This document shows positions 28,331-37,854 of a DNA stretch of 64,000 nucleotides, piece after piece. A program made the translations under genes and the position numbers. The notes under the pieces were generated by a model. The model worked only from the letters and a program-made list of their open reading frames with translations. It was not told the origin of the DNA and searched no databases. How positions within the stretch are numbered: the stretch's first letter is position 1; each line of letters starts with the position of its first letter. Source of the stretch: Tritrichomonas musculus (Eukaryota; Parabasalia; Tritrichomonadida; Tritrichomonadidae); assembly GCA_039105265.1 (NCBI GenBank), contig JAPFFF010000011.1, positions 806,001 through 870,000 of the forward strand, read 5' to 3'.

Positions 28331-28412
28331 CCAACTTATAAAGCCCAGAACATTTAAGAAGAAGGGAGGAGAGGAGAAACAAGGCGAAAAGTCATATTGG
28401 TATTGTGATTCT

Positions 28413-29227
28413 GTGGCAGATACTTCTGGTGATATTCATCGTCCATACATGTTTGTTCTCCAATCTCAAGATGGTACAATAACGAAAACCTTTAAAGGTG
28501 AGGATTGTAGTGTTTCATTTCTGGATTTCCTTCCTGATTTCTCTGTAGTGTACTTCCATAACTTAGCTTACGATATCAGATTTCTTTGTTCTTACGGTAT
28601 AAGGAAGTCTGTCATTAAGGGTAACAAATTTATGAAAGGCACAATTATCTATAAGTCTAAAACCCTCTACTTCCGAGACACACTTCCTATACTCTCATGC
28701 AAACTTTCACAACTACCATCAATGTTTAATCTCGATAGTGGACAGAAAGAAGTTTTCCCCTACAAGTATTATACCATGGAAAGGCTATCCAAAAATATAG
28801 GTGTAATAGAGGAAGCAGGAGAGAATGAAGATAAGAGATGGACAGAAGAGACGAAACAACAATTCCGCCACAACATAGATATTATAGGCTGCCGTCTCTC
28901 TGATACCACTTTTGATATGTACAAGTATGCTGAATTTTATTGTGCCCAAGATGTGAACATTTTGCGGCAGGGATTTAATAAATTTAGAGATGGTTTTATA
29001 GAAGATTTCAACATAGATCCTTTCAACTTTGTCTCCATCTCTTCTCTCGCGAATGAAGTTTTCAATAACAAAGTTTATTATGGTCACGATTTATATAAAA
29101 TTGGTGGTGTTCCTAGATATTTCTGTGCACATGCTATCTACGGCGGGAGGTGTATGACAGCGTACAACAAGAAATGGCACACACAAAAGAAGGTATGTGA
29201 TTTCGATGCAGTTTCTTTATATCCGTC
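28413..29227 (+). pseudogene. E2 polymerase region, left part (exonuclease and motif A)
   Basis: This open stretch encodes the exonuclease part of a family B polymerase: ADTSGDIHRPYMF at the Exo I position, YFHNLAYDIRFLC at Exo II and YCAQDVNILRQG at Exo III, then GGRCMTAYNKKW and the start of palm motif A (CDFDAVSLYPS). It closely resembles the E1 polymerase. The open frame continues upstream of 28413 to about 28320 without an ATG. At its right side lies the nested element E3. As part of a fossil copy it is not expected to work. Confidence 0.8.
29222..29227 (+). repeat. 6-bp target-site duplication of E3, left copy (TCCGTC)
   Basis: TCCGTC directly precedes the first base of the E3 terminal repeat and recurs at 52642-52647 directly after its last base. 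Six-base duplications are the hallmark of Polinton integration. Confidence 0.95.
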
Positions 29228-29416
29228 AGTAGTGATGTCAGGGCAGAATCGGGGTCAGATAGTTTAGTACTGTTGGATATCCAAAACTACTGAAATCCAT
29301 CTCAAACACAAATTTTTTCCCAACTTAAATGCAGACCACCAGTACTGTGAAAGCATTCATCATCAGGTATAATGAGTATTTGATGAATCCCAGTCCTGAA
29401 AACCGTGTGGATCCCA
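29228..29416 (+). repeat. Left terminal inverted repeat of E3 (189 bp)
   Basis: Identical to the reverse complement of 52453-52641. It contains the leader TTTTTTCCCAACTTAA and the first 29 codons of the 29329 gene. Confidence 0.95.
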
Positions 29417-30036
29417 AATATGAATATTTCGAAAAAGCTGATATTGATGAGTTCATTAAGGACTACGACCAGTATGAAATATCGAGATACCCCCATAAAT
29501 TCTATGTAACAATTAATGATACTATATATGTTCGCAAGAAGGGTGAACCTGATGTTACATATAGTGTGTCCATGTACGACCTATACCAAAACCCCAATCG
29601 CAAATTACATATTAACCACACAAAAACCTTATCTCCAGAACTCAAGCAAAAGATTGCTGAAGCTCGATTGAAAGATACTGAGGATAAGCTACGTGAATCT
29701 ATGGCTAGAGAGGGTTGTACACTGATATCCAAATATGAGGGTTATAAGATACCTGTGCATTACATGTTTGAAGGTCTGGATTATAGTGTGCAACCAACAA
29801 GATGGAAGTCCGGGATTAGACCTCATAAGGTCAAGTGCATTAGATATACACAAGAGCACATTGCGCAGTTATTTGCAAAGGAAGACTGCCAGCTGATATC
29901 CCAATATAAGAATCAAAAATCCTTATTAAAATATAAGTACAAGGATACCGAATATGAGGTTGTATGGAATGATTGGAAATTCTATAATAGCCGGCCACAT
30001 CTCGGTAGGAATATAACGCATTTTACTGCATCATGA
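29329..30036 (+). CDS. Protein with two DUF723-like repeats; starts inside the E3 terminal repeat
   Basis: The 235-aa product starts MQTTSTVKAFIIRYNEYLMN. Its first 29 codons lie inside the terminal inverted repeat. The carboxyl half has two related ~55-residue repeats: REGCTLISKYEGYKIPVHYM ending WKSGIRPHK, and KEDCQLISQYKNQKSLLKYK ending WKFYNSRPHLG. The pattern 'Cys-x-Leu-Ile-Ser-x-Tyr ... Trp-Lys ... Arg-Pro-His' is reminiscent of DUF723-type modules attached to phage homing and restriction nucleases, but no nuclease core is visible. The leader TTTTTTCCCAACTTAA matches that of the E1 gene at 11830. It is the outermost left gene; a regulator or end-binding role is conceivable. Confidence 0.7.
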   Translation: MQTTSTVKAFIIRYNEYLMNPSPENRVDPKYEYFEKADIDEFIKDYDQYEISRYPHKFYVTINDTIYVRKKGEPDVTYSVSMYDLYQNPNRKLHINHTKTLSPELKQKIAEARLKDTEDKLRESMAREGCTLISKYEGYKIPVHYMFEGLDYSVQPTRWKSGIRPHKVKCIRYTQEHIAQLFAKEDCQLISQYKNQKSLLKYKYKDTEYEVVWNDWKFYNSRPHLGRNITHFTAS

Positions 30037-30091
30037 GTATTCATGCATTCGCATTCGCGTATTATATTTTTGGATCTCAAATCCGATTAAT

Positions 30092-30186
30092 CCCACTTAT
30101 GGCCCACTTATGGGACCGCATATGGACCACCTATGGACCACCTATGGCACACCTATGGGACCACCTATGGTCCACATATGGCCCAT
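30092..30186 (+). repeat. Left subterminal 12-bp repeat array of E3
   Basis: About eight units close to GGACCACCTATG (variants with CACTTATG and GCATATG). An array of the same units in opposite orientation lies at 52348-52436 near the other end of E3. Subterminal arrays of this kind may bind the integrase or initiation proteins; that is inference. Confidence 0.8.
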
Positions 30187-30244
30187 ACTGAATCCCAAAA
30201 ATAACGCGATTCTCAAACCAATTCGATTTTTTATCCAGTTAGAA

Positions 30245-30547
30245 ATGAATTCAACAACTGTTGCCATGCCACAACTCTCCAATGTCGAAGCTAATGGTGT
30301 CAAACTCGATTACCTCGAACACGTCATTCTCAAGAAATACCCCCAATGGAAATCCCTTGCATTCGACTACCACAACGACGATGATTTCATGGACGATCTC
30401 ATCGACACAATATCAAATTTCGAAACCGATTTGGAATCCCTCCGAACCAAAATCATAGATGGTGATAGCTATGATCGCAAGGAACTCGATTTGGGGCGTA
30501 TCAAGATGCTATTGAAAATACTCGCATTCTCATATGAATATGCTTGA
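30245..30547 (+). CDS. Small acidic protein of unknown function (100 aa), E3
   Basis: Start at MNSTTVAMPQLSNVEANGVK, preceded by the leader TTTTTTATCCAGTTAGAA, the same leader type as on 11362. The in-frame codons further upstream lie in the repeat array and are not credible. The product is acidic and helical (DDDFMDDLIDTISNFETDLE, about residues 46-65), ending KMLLKILAFSYEYA. No family recognised. Its position between the terminal gene and the KilA-N gene, with the same leader type, suggests it is expressed along with the regulator. Confidence 0.65.
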   Translation: MNSTTVAMPQLSNVEANGVKLDYLEHVILKKYPQWKSLAFDYHNDDDFMDDLIDTISNFETDLESLRTKIIDGDSYDRKELDLGRIKMLLKILAFSYEYA

Positions 30548-30650
30548 GTATTCGATCAATCACATTCGCATTTATATTTTTGGACTCAACTTCATATGAT
30601 GTAATAACTAGCTAGTTCGCAATGCAACTCAATTTTTTATCGAATTCCAA

Positions 30651-31418
30651 ATGGAATCAACTGGGACAAACACATCAGTGTCAGCTGTTGTCGAACCAAT
30701 CGATGATGAGTATGAATACATCCAGTATAATGAGAAGCTCCGTTTGGTACATTCCATTAAGGATGATATGTACCAGATGCAATCGATTCTCGCTGCATGC
30801 AATTCCAAGAAGCGTGTCAATGACTGGTTTCGAAATCAATCAGCTCAAGAAATACTTGATGAAATGGGGTCAACGGGAATTCCCGCAGACCGAATTCATG
30901 AAGATAGACCCAATTTACCTAATGATTTGAAGGGTATGTATGTTCACCGATTACTGGTCAATCATATTGCAATGTGGGCATCCCCTAGATATTCTCTCCA
31001 TATTATGAAACTCTTGGATGCTCAGTTCGAGAAGCAACGCGAGCAGATGGATAACAAAATCAAGGACCTCACTACAAGGGCTGTCCCCAAGGATCACAAA
31101 AATAGCTACCGATATATGATATGGCTTGAGGATCTTCCCAAAGATAAGGATTCTGTGGTACTCCATCTCGTTCGTCGCAACAAGCATTCATGGAGGCAGG
31201 TCAGTAGGATATATCAAGATAAGAAGAAGCGCTGGATATTTATTGATGACCTACCCATCGCAATGACCCCGAATGAAGATATCAAGCGAATGGCCAAAGC
31301 TATGTTCAAAGGGGATGATGTCACTGTAGGTGGTACTAGGATTACCATCAAAAGATCATGCCTTAATGATTTTCACACAGCAGTGGACAAATATTTCACA
31401 ACCACAATGCAATCATAA
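30651..31418 (+). CDS. KilA-N domain protein (putative DNA-binding regulator), E3
   Basis: The 255-aa product has a KilA-N domain at about residues 45-125: RVNDWFRNQSAQEILDEM, a variable loop, then GMYVHRLLVNHIAMWASPRY and LHIMKLLDAQF, which fits the usual 'GtyvHp-Li--iA-W-sp-fal' signature of KilA-N proteins of phages and large DNA viruses. A short coiled coil (EKQREQMDNKIKDL) links to a basic carboxyl domain of about 100 residues (LHLVRRNKHSWRQVSRIY), possibly a second DNA-binding part. The variable loop (STGIPADRIHED) is encoded by a copy of a palindromic repeat that recurs between genes elsewhere in E3. Leader TTTTTTATCGAATTCC. Confidence 0.85.
   Translation: MESTGTNTSVSAVVEPIDDEYEYIQYNEKLRLVHSIKDDMYQMQSILAACNSKKRVNDWFRNQSAQEILDEMGSTGIPADRIHEDRPNLPNDLKGMYVHRLLVNHIAMWASPRYSLHIMKLLDAQFEKQREQMDNKIKDLTTRAVPKDHKNSYRYMIWLEDLPKDKDSVVLHLVRRNKHSWRQVSRIYQDKKKRWIFIDDLPIAMTPNEDIKRMAKAMFKGDDVTVGGTRITIKRSCLNDFHTAVDKYFTTTMQS
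30866..30911 (+). repeat. Palindromic repeat P1 within the KilA-N coding region
   Basis: GGTC, AA, CGGGAATTCCCG, CA, GACC form a nested palindrome, followed by GAATTCATGAAGATAGACCC. The intergenic block at 37714-37760 has the same order (CGGGATTTCCCG core, then GGATTTCATGGTGATAACCC). A reverse-oriented copy is at 46670-46713. Confidence 0.8.
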
Positions 31419-31473
31419 GTACATTCGTCAAAATCCCTGGAACAGTCGAAAATAATATTTTATTTTTGCATAA

Positions 31474-32061
31474 ATGGATACTGGTACAGATATTGAAATG
31501 GATACTGATACAGTTACTGATATGGCTACTGGTACAGCAACTGGTACAGATACTGGTACAGATACTGATACGGCTACCGATGCTGAGATACTACTAAAGA
31601 TCGTAGATGGCATCACCGATTTGCGCCGAGATGTCAAGCATTTGATTAAGCGTATGAACCATAAACGCAAACCATCTGCTGATACCCCAAAGGCTGAAGC
31701 ACATATCGACACCACTCAGGACACCACTCAGGATGCAAATGACTCACCTCCTGAGACTCCATCTATTGAACATCCTCGACCTCGTTTAAATCGCACCCAT
31801 ATATTCAATCGAAGCAAGTTCCTGGATATTGGGGATCACGACCGATTGATCCAATATGTCACATCACAGGCAGTAATCGATGCGGTATCCAACGCAGAAC
31901 CTCATAAACGCGTATCCCTATTGCGTAGACTCATACGCGATAACCTGAAATTGAGTATCTCCATGTATATGACCCAAAAACTAATCAACACCCATATGCC
32001 TATAAACGATCCTCCAAGGGAAACAGATCCAGACCCAGATGAGATCGATACAATTGAGTAA
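31474..32061 (+). CDS. 195-aa protein with Asp/Thr repeat head, E3
   Basis: The product starts MDTGTDIEMDTDTVTDMATG; the first ~38 residues repeat Thr, Asp, Gly and Ala, encoded by GATACTGGTACA-type units. Residues 40-62 form a helix (AEILLKIVDGITDLRRDVKH) with a basic end, then a polar linker, then a helical carboxyl domain (residues 110-180) with FLDIGDHDRLIQYVTSQAV and RVSLLRRLIRDNLKLSISM. No known family. The leader TTATTTTTGCATAA is of the TATTTTTG type shared by PolB, integrase and structural genes of E3. Confidence 0.65.
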   Translation: MDTGTDIEMDTDTVTDMATGTATGTDTGTDTDTATDAEILLKIVDGITDLRRDVKHLIKRMNHKRKPSADTPKAEAHIDTTQDTTQDANDSPPETPSIEHPRPRLNRTHIFNRSKFLDIGDHDRLIQYVTSQAVIDAVSNAEPHKRVSLLRRLIRDNLKLSISMYMTQKLINTHMPINDPPRETDPDPDEIDTIE

Positions 32062-32128
32062 AATTCAAAAATAGTATGTCATCAACCGCGTTGCGATGAT
32101 TATTTTTGTATTTTTACCAATGGGGTAA

Positions 32129-35100
32129 ATGAGTAATATTACTAGTTGGAATTTCGATAAAAAGGTTCTACCCACAGATGCCGTCAAAAGCTATATCGAT
32201 ATCATCAATGAGGAGTTCGGTGGGGGTATCTCAACCAGAAACCCATATGTTGGACAGCTGAGCAGTCTCATAAAGTTCCTGAATGAGAACTCATTTGTAG
32301 CTCACACTGGTTTTGATCCCGATAATAAGCTCGAGGAATCAGATCTTGATACATTCATCAGACGACTGAGGCTTACACGTGCTGAGCAGAGGCGTCTCAA
32401 GGTATTGGGATTGGAAGGTGCTGAACGCTTACTGAATAGCAAGATTAAGAAGACGCATTTTGATAAAAGGGATTTAACCGCGAGTGATGTCCAAGATTAT
32501 ATCAAGATCGCCAACACAGAGTTCGATGGCAAAATCCCAACCGACATACCACAGGCCGCACAGCAGAGCAGTCTCATAAAGTTCCTAAATGATAATTTAT
32601 TTGTATATCGCACGGATTACGACACCACTTATAAACTCAAGGAATCAGATTTTGATACATTCTTCGAGCGATTGCATGATGAACAAGAGGATAAGCTACT
32701 GAAGGATGCAACTGAACAGAATCTGCATGCACTTGAGGAGGTCAGACTTGAACGTGAACGTGCTAAGCAATTGGAATGGGAGCGTGCTGAGCAGGAGCGT
32801 CTCCAGAAGCGGGAACAGAAACTGGCTGAGAAGTCGAAACGCGATCGATTGAAGAAGAAACAGGAACAGGAGCGTGAAAAGCATCTCAAGATCTCGAATA
32901 AGCATTTTGGTGAAATCCCCCCAGAAACTGTCAAAAGATATATCGATATCATCAACACTGAGTTCGGTGGTAACATCCCTACTAACACTACGTATATTCT
33001 TCAACTGGGCCCACTCAAGAAGTTCCTAAATGATTATTTATTTGTACATCGCACCGGTTTTGATCGCACTGGTAAGCTCAAGGAATCAGATTTTGATACA
33101 TTCTTCGAGCAGCTGAGGGCTGAACGCCGTGCAGCATCAGATAATGATTACTTCAGTAAATTCAATAGAGATGATTACAAGATTGAGGACCACATTGATG
33201 AACGCCAGCAATTGAATACCTGGATTAAGTTCATTCAGCAATTAGATGATGAACACAAAGCATATTTATATTTCAACAAGTATTATCCCGAGTATCTCGA
33301 TAGAGCTGAAATACAAGATATACTCCGAGACAGGACTAAGGTTACAAAACTGAATCATATTATCGGTAGTAACGCTAGTATTGATGATAACAAAGCATAT
33401 TCCTATTTCAACAAATATTTCCCCGAGTATATCGACAGAACTGAAATACATAATATACCCCGAGACAGGACTAAGGTTTCAAAACTGGTCCATATTATCA
33501 ATGATTCCCCCAAGGCACCCGAAAATATTGATGATCTCCCCAAGGACCCTGAAAATAATGAAATACTCGATTACCTCAGTGAGTTCGGTCATGAGTTCAA
33601 ATCGAAACACACCGATTTCCTCATGGTGAATGAACCTGATAGCTATGATAGGGCTGTTGAGGCTTGGCAATCATATGTCAAATATGCTGATAGTGATTAC
33701 AAGGAGCGTGAGGATATCGATACCTATGAGCCAATATACATATACTACTTCAACTCGATATCCTCATTGAACACCATATATGACGGCTTGCAACAGGTCT
33801 ATAAGCGTGAGGTAAAACCATTCAAAATCTATTTCCAACTCTCGGGTGTATTTCAGTCCCCCAGTGAGGAGAATATGCTTGGGTATTCATGTGAATATGC
33901 AGCTAGGGAAATCAATTGGAACAACTATAAATCGGCTATCCCAATTGTGGTTCGTGATGAGCAATCGCTTGATATCGTGAAGTACTATATTGAATCAGTA
34001 CTGCACTCATATGAGACCTCAACATCTGGAACCAAGTTGATTATGGTAGGATCAGTCTCATTCACGGTATCTCGAATGGTCAAGGTTAGTGGTCCAATCA
34101 AGGATTTACCTCCTGAGATCAAAAATAGCAAATTCATCATCACGGACAACGCTGATGACAATCTATGTTGGTACCGATTTCTGGCTGCATGTCTAGATGA
34201 CCATCTGGTTGACCCTGAATCTGGTTGCAATACTAAGAATCGCACACAGGTAGCTAGGAAGCTCCTATGCGAGGATCACAATATAGTGTATTCTACTAAG
34301 CCATCTCAAGCTGCAATCGACCTCCTGAACAACTATCCGGGTACATCAATTGAATCCATGAAGGCATCCGCCGAGAAGCATCACTTGAATGTGGACATCT
34401 ATGAGTACTTGGAGGATCTCAAAGTTTATAACCTTCAGGACCAATGGAAATACAATGAGGATAACTCATTTAGGAAATCCGCATTGCTGTACACCCAAAA
34501 TCGAATCATCCACATAATGTACATCAGGAATGCTGAGAAGCTGACCAACATCCACATCTGCCCAAAGTGTGGCTCATATACCCATTACGGTCATCACAAT
34601 ATGAAGCGTTTCGAGAACCATGTTGAGAACTGTGAGCAGGAACTGCATTCCGGGGTATTTCGAAAGCGATTCATACCCAATCGTGAACCACTACCATACT
34701 GTCCACATATACTCAGCAATCCGGTGTACGAATATTGCTTAGCCTATGGTCTCGAATGGAAACCCAACATATATTACATCACCTACGATTTCGAAACTGT
34801 TGAACAGCCTGTGAATGCATCTATTGGTTCATCCACAACCATCAACTCACGACTGATTCCCCTTAGTGTATCATCATGTGTCAAATCGCAATCTGGTTGT
34901 ACCACAAAGCACTTCTCATTAAGAGATTCATCTGAGTTCATCATCAAGTGGATCGAGTGGTTGTTTGAGCAATCCAAGCAGGTGTATCACGATAAGGTTC
35001 AATACATGAAATCCTTCATCAATCAACCAGTTGACAATCTCAAAACCATTGATCGCAACCTGAATGTGATAACCGTATTTGGATTCAACTCGAGTAGATT

Positions 35101-37711
35101 CGATAGCAACCTATTCAAGGAGTATCTCAACTACAGTTCAGCCAAGCGAAATATGTTCTGGAGTGTTGAGCCCAATAGCATCATTGGTACCACATCCTCA
35201 CTGAAGCAGTTCATATTGAAGTCTCCCAAATACGATACCAAGTTGCGATTCATCGACGCACAATCATTTGTCGCTGGAGGTACATTACGACAATTCGGGG
35301 TAGACTTCGGCGGGGTCGAGAATAGCTCTAAGGGTGTGTTCCCATATGAAGCCATCAACACTGAGAACTACAATGAGGTCCTCTCAAAAGCAGAGCCATT
35401 TGAGTATGAGGCGTTCTACAGCTATCTCAACCAGAAGAACCCATTGACACCAGATGATTACAAACTATATCTCGAGGATGCCAAAAACTATGAAACCCGA
35501 TGGGACTACCTACTTGCATACAATGATAATGATGTCGAGATGATGATCAAACCCATTGACAACCTGATTGCACTCAATGCTCAGTACAACGTGGACCTCA
35601 TCTCAAACCTATCGCTAAGCAAGAATGCATCCTGTATCAAGTATGCACTCGCATATAAGGAATTCAATCCAAATGCCGAATACTCTATACAGAATCCCAT
35701 TAACAAATTCAAACCAAACCTCGATTGGTGGCGATTCAAATGCGAGAACTACTATAACCAGGATGTCAAATATAATCTAGCTCATAAGGACAAACCCAGG
35801 AACCTCGATAAATGTGTTTGTGAGGAGCAATTCGATAAGTTCATGGAGATGTACAACAATCCAGATACTGGCAAGTGCCATCTCTGTGGTGAGCACTTCA
35901 CATGGACCAACAGACCTACTCTCGATAGAATCAATAATGATATCGGTCATGAACTCAGTAACTGTAAACTCGCTTGTGCGGAATGCAACAGACTTCGCAG
36001 TCGTGATGACCCCAATATAACCAAACTCCGAATTCAGCTGAAGAAGTACTGCAAGATGATGCATCTCCCAACACTCATCAACGATGAACAGGAGTATTAC
36101 AGCTTACGGAACAACATCACTGGTGGTCTATCCAATGTCATGCATCGAGTCAACATCAAGGGTCATACCAAAATAAACCGTTTTGGATACAACGCCGTTG
36201 ATCACAAGGTAATCTCATATGATACTCCACACACGATGACTCATATTGTTGGAGTTGATTTCAACAGCTTATACCCATCTGCATTCAGTTCAACCAAACA
36301 TGATGCCAATCCATATCACGGAGGTGTTATGTATATGCCAGGTTCCATGATAGAGCGATTCGAGGTGTACAAGGATGGGGTCAAAAATATGAAGACCTAC
36401 AACTCATGCATGCATATCATCAACAGCCAGTATCACCGAAAGCATCCCGAATTCCTGTTCAAAGCGGAGGTCATGTTGAAATGCCCAATATCCAAAATCA
36501 ACTACTTCATCAATTTCCCACCTGTATTTCGCAATTTCGATATCACCAATGATGAGGTCACAATTGGTCCATACATGCACGACTACATGACTCACAACAA
36601 GCTCCCATCTGTTGACAAAACTGAACGGAAGCTGACCATGAGTGTTGATACAATGGGTACCTATCAGACATTCTCGAACTACTACCTCTGGTTTCTCCTC
36701 GACCATGGACTTGTCATTGAGGATATCAAGAGTCTCACCAAATACGAGGCTCATCGCGGATTCAACCCATTCGTTAGTGAGTTCATGAAACGCCGTCAGG
36801 ATATCATATCGGGAGCTGCTGGGGGGAATGGCGCTGAAAGCGACTTGAGTGTGTCGAACGAGAAGTTCTACAAGATCAGCATGAATGGCTCATATGGGTA
36901 CGATGGGATGAACACCGAGAAGTTCTCCAAAATCAAGATATGCTCACGCGATAAGACCTTCCAGAATATCATCTACGACAACTATGTCAGTGGCACCAAA
37001 TTGAGTGATGACAACTATCTACTCCAGATGAACCCAAAGAGCTTCAAATGCACGACATGCCTTCAGGAATCATTCTGGACTCTAGATAACGCCAAATTCT
37101 GGTATCTCACATTCATATACGACTTCATGTACAAGTGCCTTGATGTGGAGCGATTCCATTTCATAGAGGGGGACACTGATAGTGCGTATTTTGCGGTTGC
37201 TGGTGATGATACCAAGGGGTCCGATCAAGAGTTCAAATACATCATCAAGAATAGGGCATTCTATGATGAGAACATATATAAGTTCATGCCAAATCCCAAT
37301 ATAAATACAATCGCTGATGAGAAGAAAATACTGGGTCTCTGCATTGAGAAATATGGTGAGAATATGATAGCGTTAGCCCCTAAGTGCTACACCATATTTA
37401 ATAGTGGAGCTGTAACCAAGGCACTCAAACTCAAGGGGGTCTCCCTCAAGAAAAACCGTATTACAAGTGATGATTACAAGGACATCATCGACAATGGTGG
37501 TGTGAAGGTTGGCAAAAATATCAATCTGCAGATGGTCATGCGCAACAAAATCCAGAGCAAAATCAGTGAGATGACGATGTCCAAGATCACGGTAAACAAG
37601 AATGCTCTCACTGGGACACACACCAAAATGATTGTCCTCGAGAACCAATCCTGTGCACCATTCATCCACGGACTCACTTCAGGAGACTACATTATATGCA
37701 ATTCGAATTGA
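32129..37711 (+). CDS. Protein-primed PolB with triplicated head, OTU-like region and internal HNH domain, E3
   Basis: The 1860-aa product has three copies of a ~60-residue domain (YIDIINEEFGGGIST, YIKIANTEFDGKIPT, YIDIINTEFGGNIPT; near residues 17, 122, 270). An OTU-like segment DDNLCWYRFLAACLDD lies near 675 and a zinc-finger-like CPKCGSYTHYGHH...HVENC near 811-836. The exonuclease has YDFETV (~885), FGFNSSRFDSN (~983) and YNDNDVEMM (~1130). An HNH nuclease domain follows (CHLCG ... TLDRINNDIGHELSNCKLAC, CN; ~1229-1310). Palm motifs are DFNSLYPSAF (~1376), KISMNGSYGY (~1580) and EGDTDSAYF (~1680). It is much longer than the E1 enzyme. It replicates the element; the HNH part may cut DNA. Confidence 0.93.
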   Translation: MSNITSWNFDKKVLPTDAVKSYIDIINEEFGGGISTRNPYVGQLSSLIKFLNENSFVAHTGFDPDNKLEESDLDTFIRRLRLTRAEQRRLKVLGLEGAERLLNSKIKKTHFDKRDLTASDVQDYIKIANTEFDGKIPTDIPQAAQQSSLIKFLNDNLFVYRTDYDTTYKLKESDFDTFFERLHDEQEDKLLKDATEQNLHALEEVRLERERAKQLEWERAEQERLQKREQKLAEKSKRDRLKKKQEQEREKHLKISNKHFGEIPPETVKRYIDIINTEFGGNIPTNTTYILQLGPLKKFLNDYLFVHRTGFDRTGKLKESDFDTFFEQLRAERRAASDNDYFSKFNRDDYKIEDHIDERQQLNTWIKFIQQLDDEHKAYLYFNKYYPEYLDRAEIQDILRDRTKVTKLNHIIGSNASIDDNKAYSYFNKYFPEYIDRTEIHNIPRDRTKVSKLVHIINDSPKAPENIDDLPKDPENNEILDYLSEFGHEFKSKHTDFLMVNEPDSYDRAVEAWQSYVKYADSDYKEREDIDTYEPIYIYYFNSISSLNTIYDGLQQVYKREVKPFKIYFQLSGVFQSPSEENMLGYSCEYAAREINWNNYKSAIPIVVRDEQSLDIVKYYIESVLHSYETSTSGTKLIMVGSVSFTVSRMVKVSGPIKDLPPEIKNSKFIITDNADDNLCWYRFLAACLDDHLVDPESGCNTKNRTQVARKLLCEDHNIVYSTKPSQAAIDLLNNYPGTSIESMKASAEKHHLNVDIYEYLEDLKVYNLQDQWKYNEDNSFRKSALLYTQNRIIHIMYIRNAEKLTNIHICPKCGSYTHYGHHNMKRFENHVENCEQELHSGVFRKRFIPNREPLPYCPHILSNPVYEYCLAYGLEWKPNIYYITYDFETVEQPVNASIGSSTTINSRLIPLSVSSCVKSQSGCTTKHFSLRDSSEFIIKWIEWLFEQSKQVYHDKVQYMKSFINQPVDNLKTIDRNLNVITVFGFNSSRFDSNLFKEYLNYSSAKRNMFWSVEPNSIIGTTSSLKQFILKSPKYDTKLRFIDAQSFVAGGTLRQFGVDFGGVENSSKGVFPYEAINTENYNEVLSKAEPFEYEAFYSYLNQKNPLTPDDYKLYLEDAKNYETRWDYLLAYNDNDVEMMIKPIDNLIALNAQYNVDLISNLSLSKNASCIKYALAYKEFNPNAEYSIQNPINKFKPNLDWWRFKCENYYNQDVKYNLAHKDKPRNLDKCVCEEQFDKFMEMYNNPDTGKCHLCGEHFTWTNRPTLDRINNDIGHELSNCKLACAECNRLRSRDDPNITKLRIQLKKYCKMMHLPTLINDEQEYYSLRNNITGGLSNVMHRVNIKGHTKINRFGYNAVDHKVISYDTPHTMTHIVGVDFNSLYPSAFSSTKHDANPYHGGVMYMPGSMIERFEVYKDGVKNMKTYNSCMHIINSQYHRKHPEFLFKAEVMLKCPISKINYFINFPPVFRNFDITNDEVTIGPYMHDYMTHNKLPSVDKTERKLTMSVDTMGTYQTFSNYYLWFLLDHGLVIEDIKSLTKYEAHRGFNPFVSEFMKRRQDIISGAAGGNGAESDLSVSNEKFYKISMNGSYGYDGMNTEKFSKIKICSRDKTFQNIIYDNYVSGTKLSDDNYLLQMNPKSFKCTTCLQESFWTLDNAKFWYLTFIYDFMYKCLDVERFHFIEGDTDSAYFAVAGDDTKGSDQEFKYIIKNRAFYDENIYKFMPNPNINTIADEKKILGLCIEKYGENMIALAPKCYTIFNSGAVTKALKLKGVSLKKNRITSDDYKDIIDNGGVKVGKNINLQMVMRNKIQSKISEMTMSKITVNKNALTGTHTKMIVLENQSCAPFIHGLTSGDYIICNSN

Positions 37712-37713
37712 AT

Positions 37714-37852
37714 ATGGGGTCAACGGGATTTCCCGCAGACCCGGATTTCATGGTGATAACCCCTAAATATTGGGTGTGGTAGAATTCTACCAGACCCAGA
37801 TTTCATGGAGATAACCACTAATTCCCTGGAACAGCAAAATTGCTGTCCCGAT
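37714..37852. repeat. Intergenic block of three palindromes (P1, P2, P3) between convergent genes, E3
   Basis: P1 (core CGGGATTTCCCG flanked by GGGTC and GACCC, 37716-37742), P2 (TGGTAGAATTCTACCA, perfect, 37777-37792) and P3 (ACAGCAAAATTGCTGT, 37831-37846) are separated by two copies of ATTTCATGGWGATAACC. The block lies between the 3' ends of PolB and a fibre gene, so stem-loops could end transcription; the reversed copy at 46635-46714 lies elsewhere, which argues for a broader role. Confidence 0.8.
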
Positions 37853-37854
37853 AA

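Noticed and set aside
35813-36060. Intein in the E3 polymerase
   Set aside because: The block sits between domains, not in a catalytic motif, is too short for an intein with an HNH part, and shows no splice-junction residues such as a final His-Asn.
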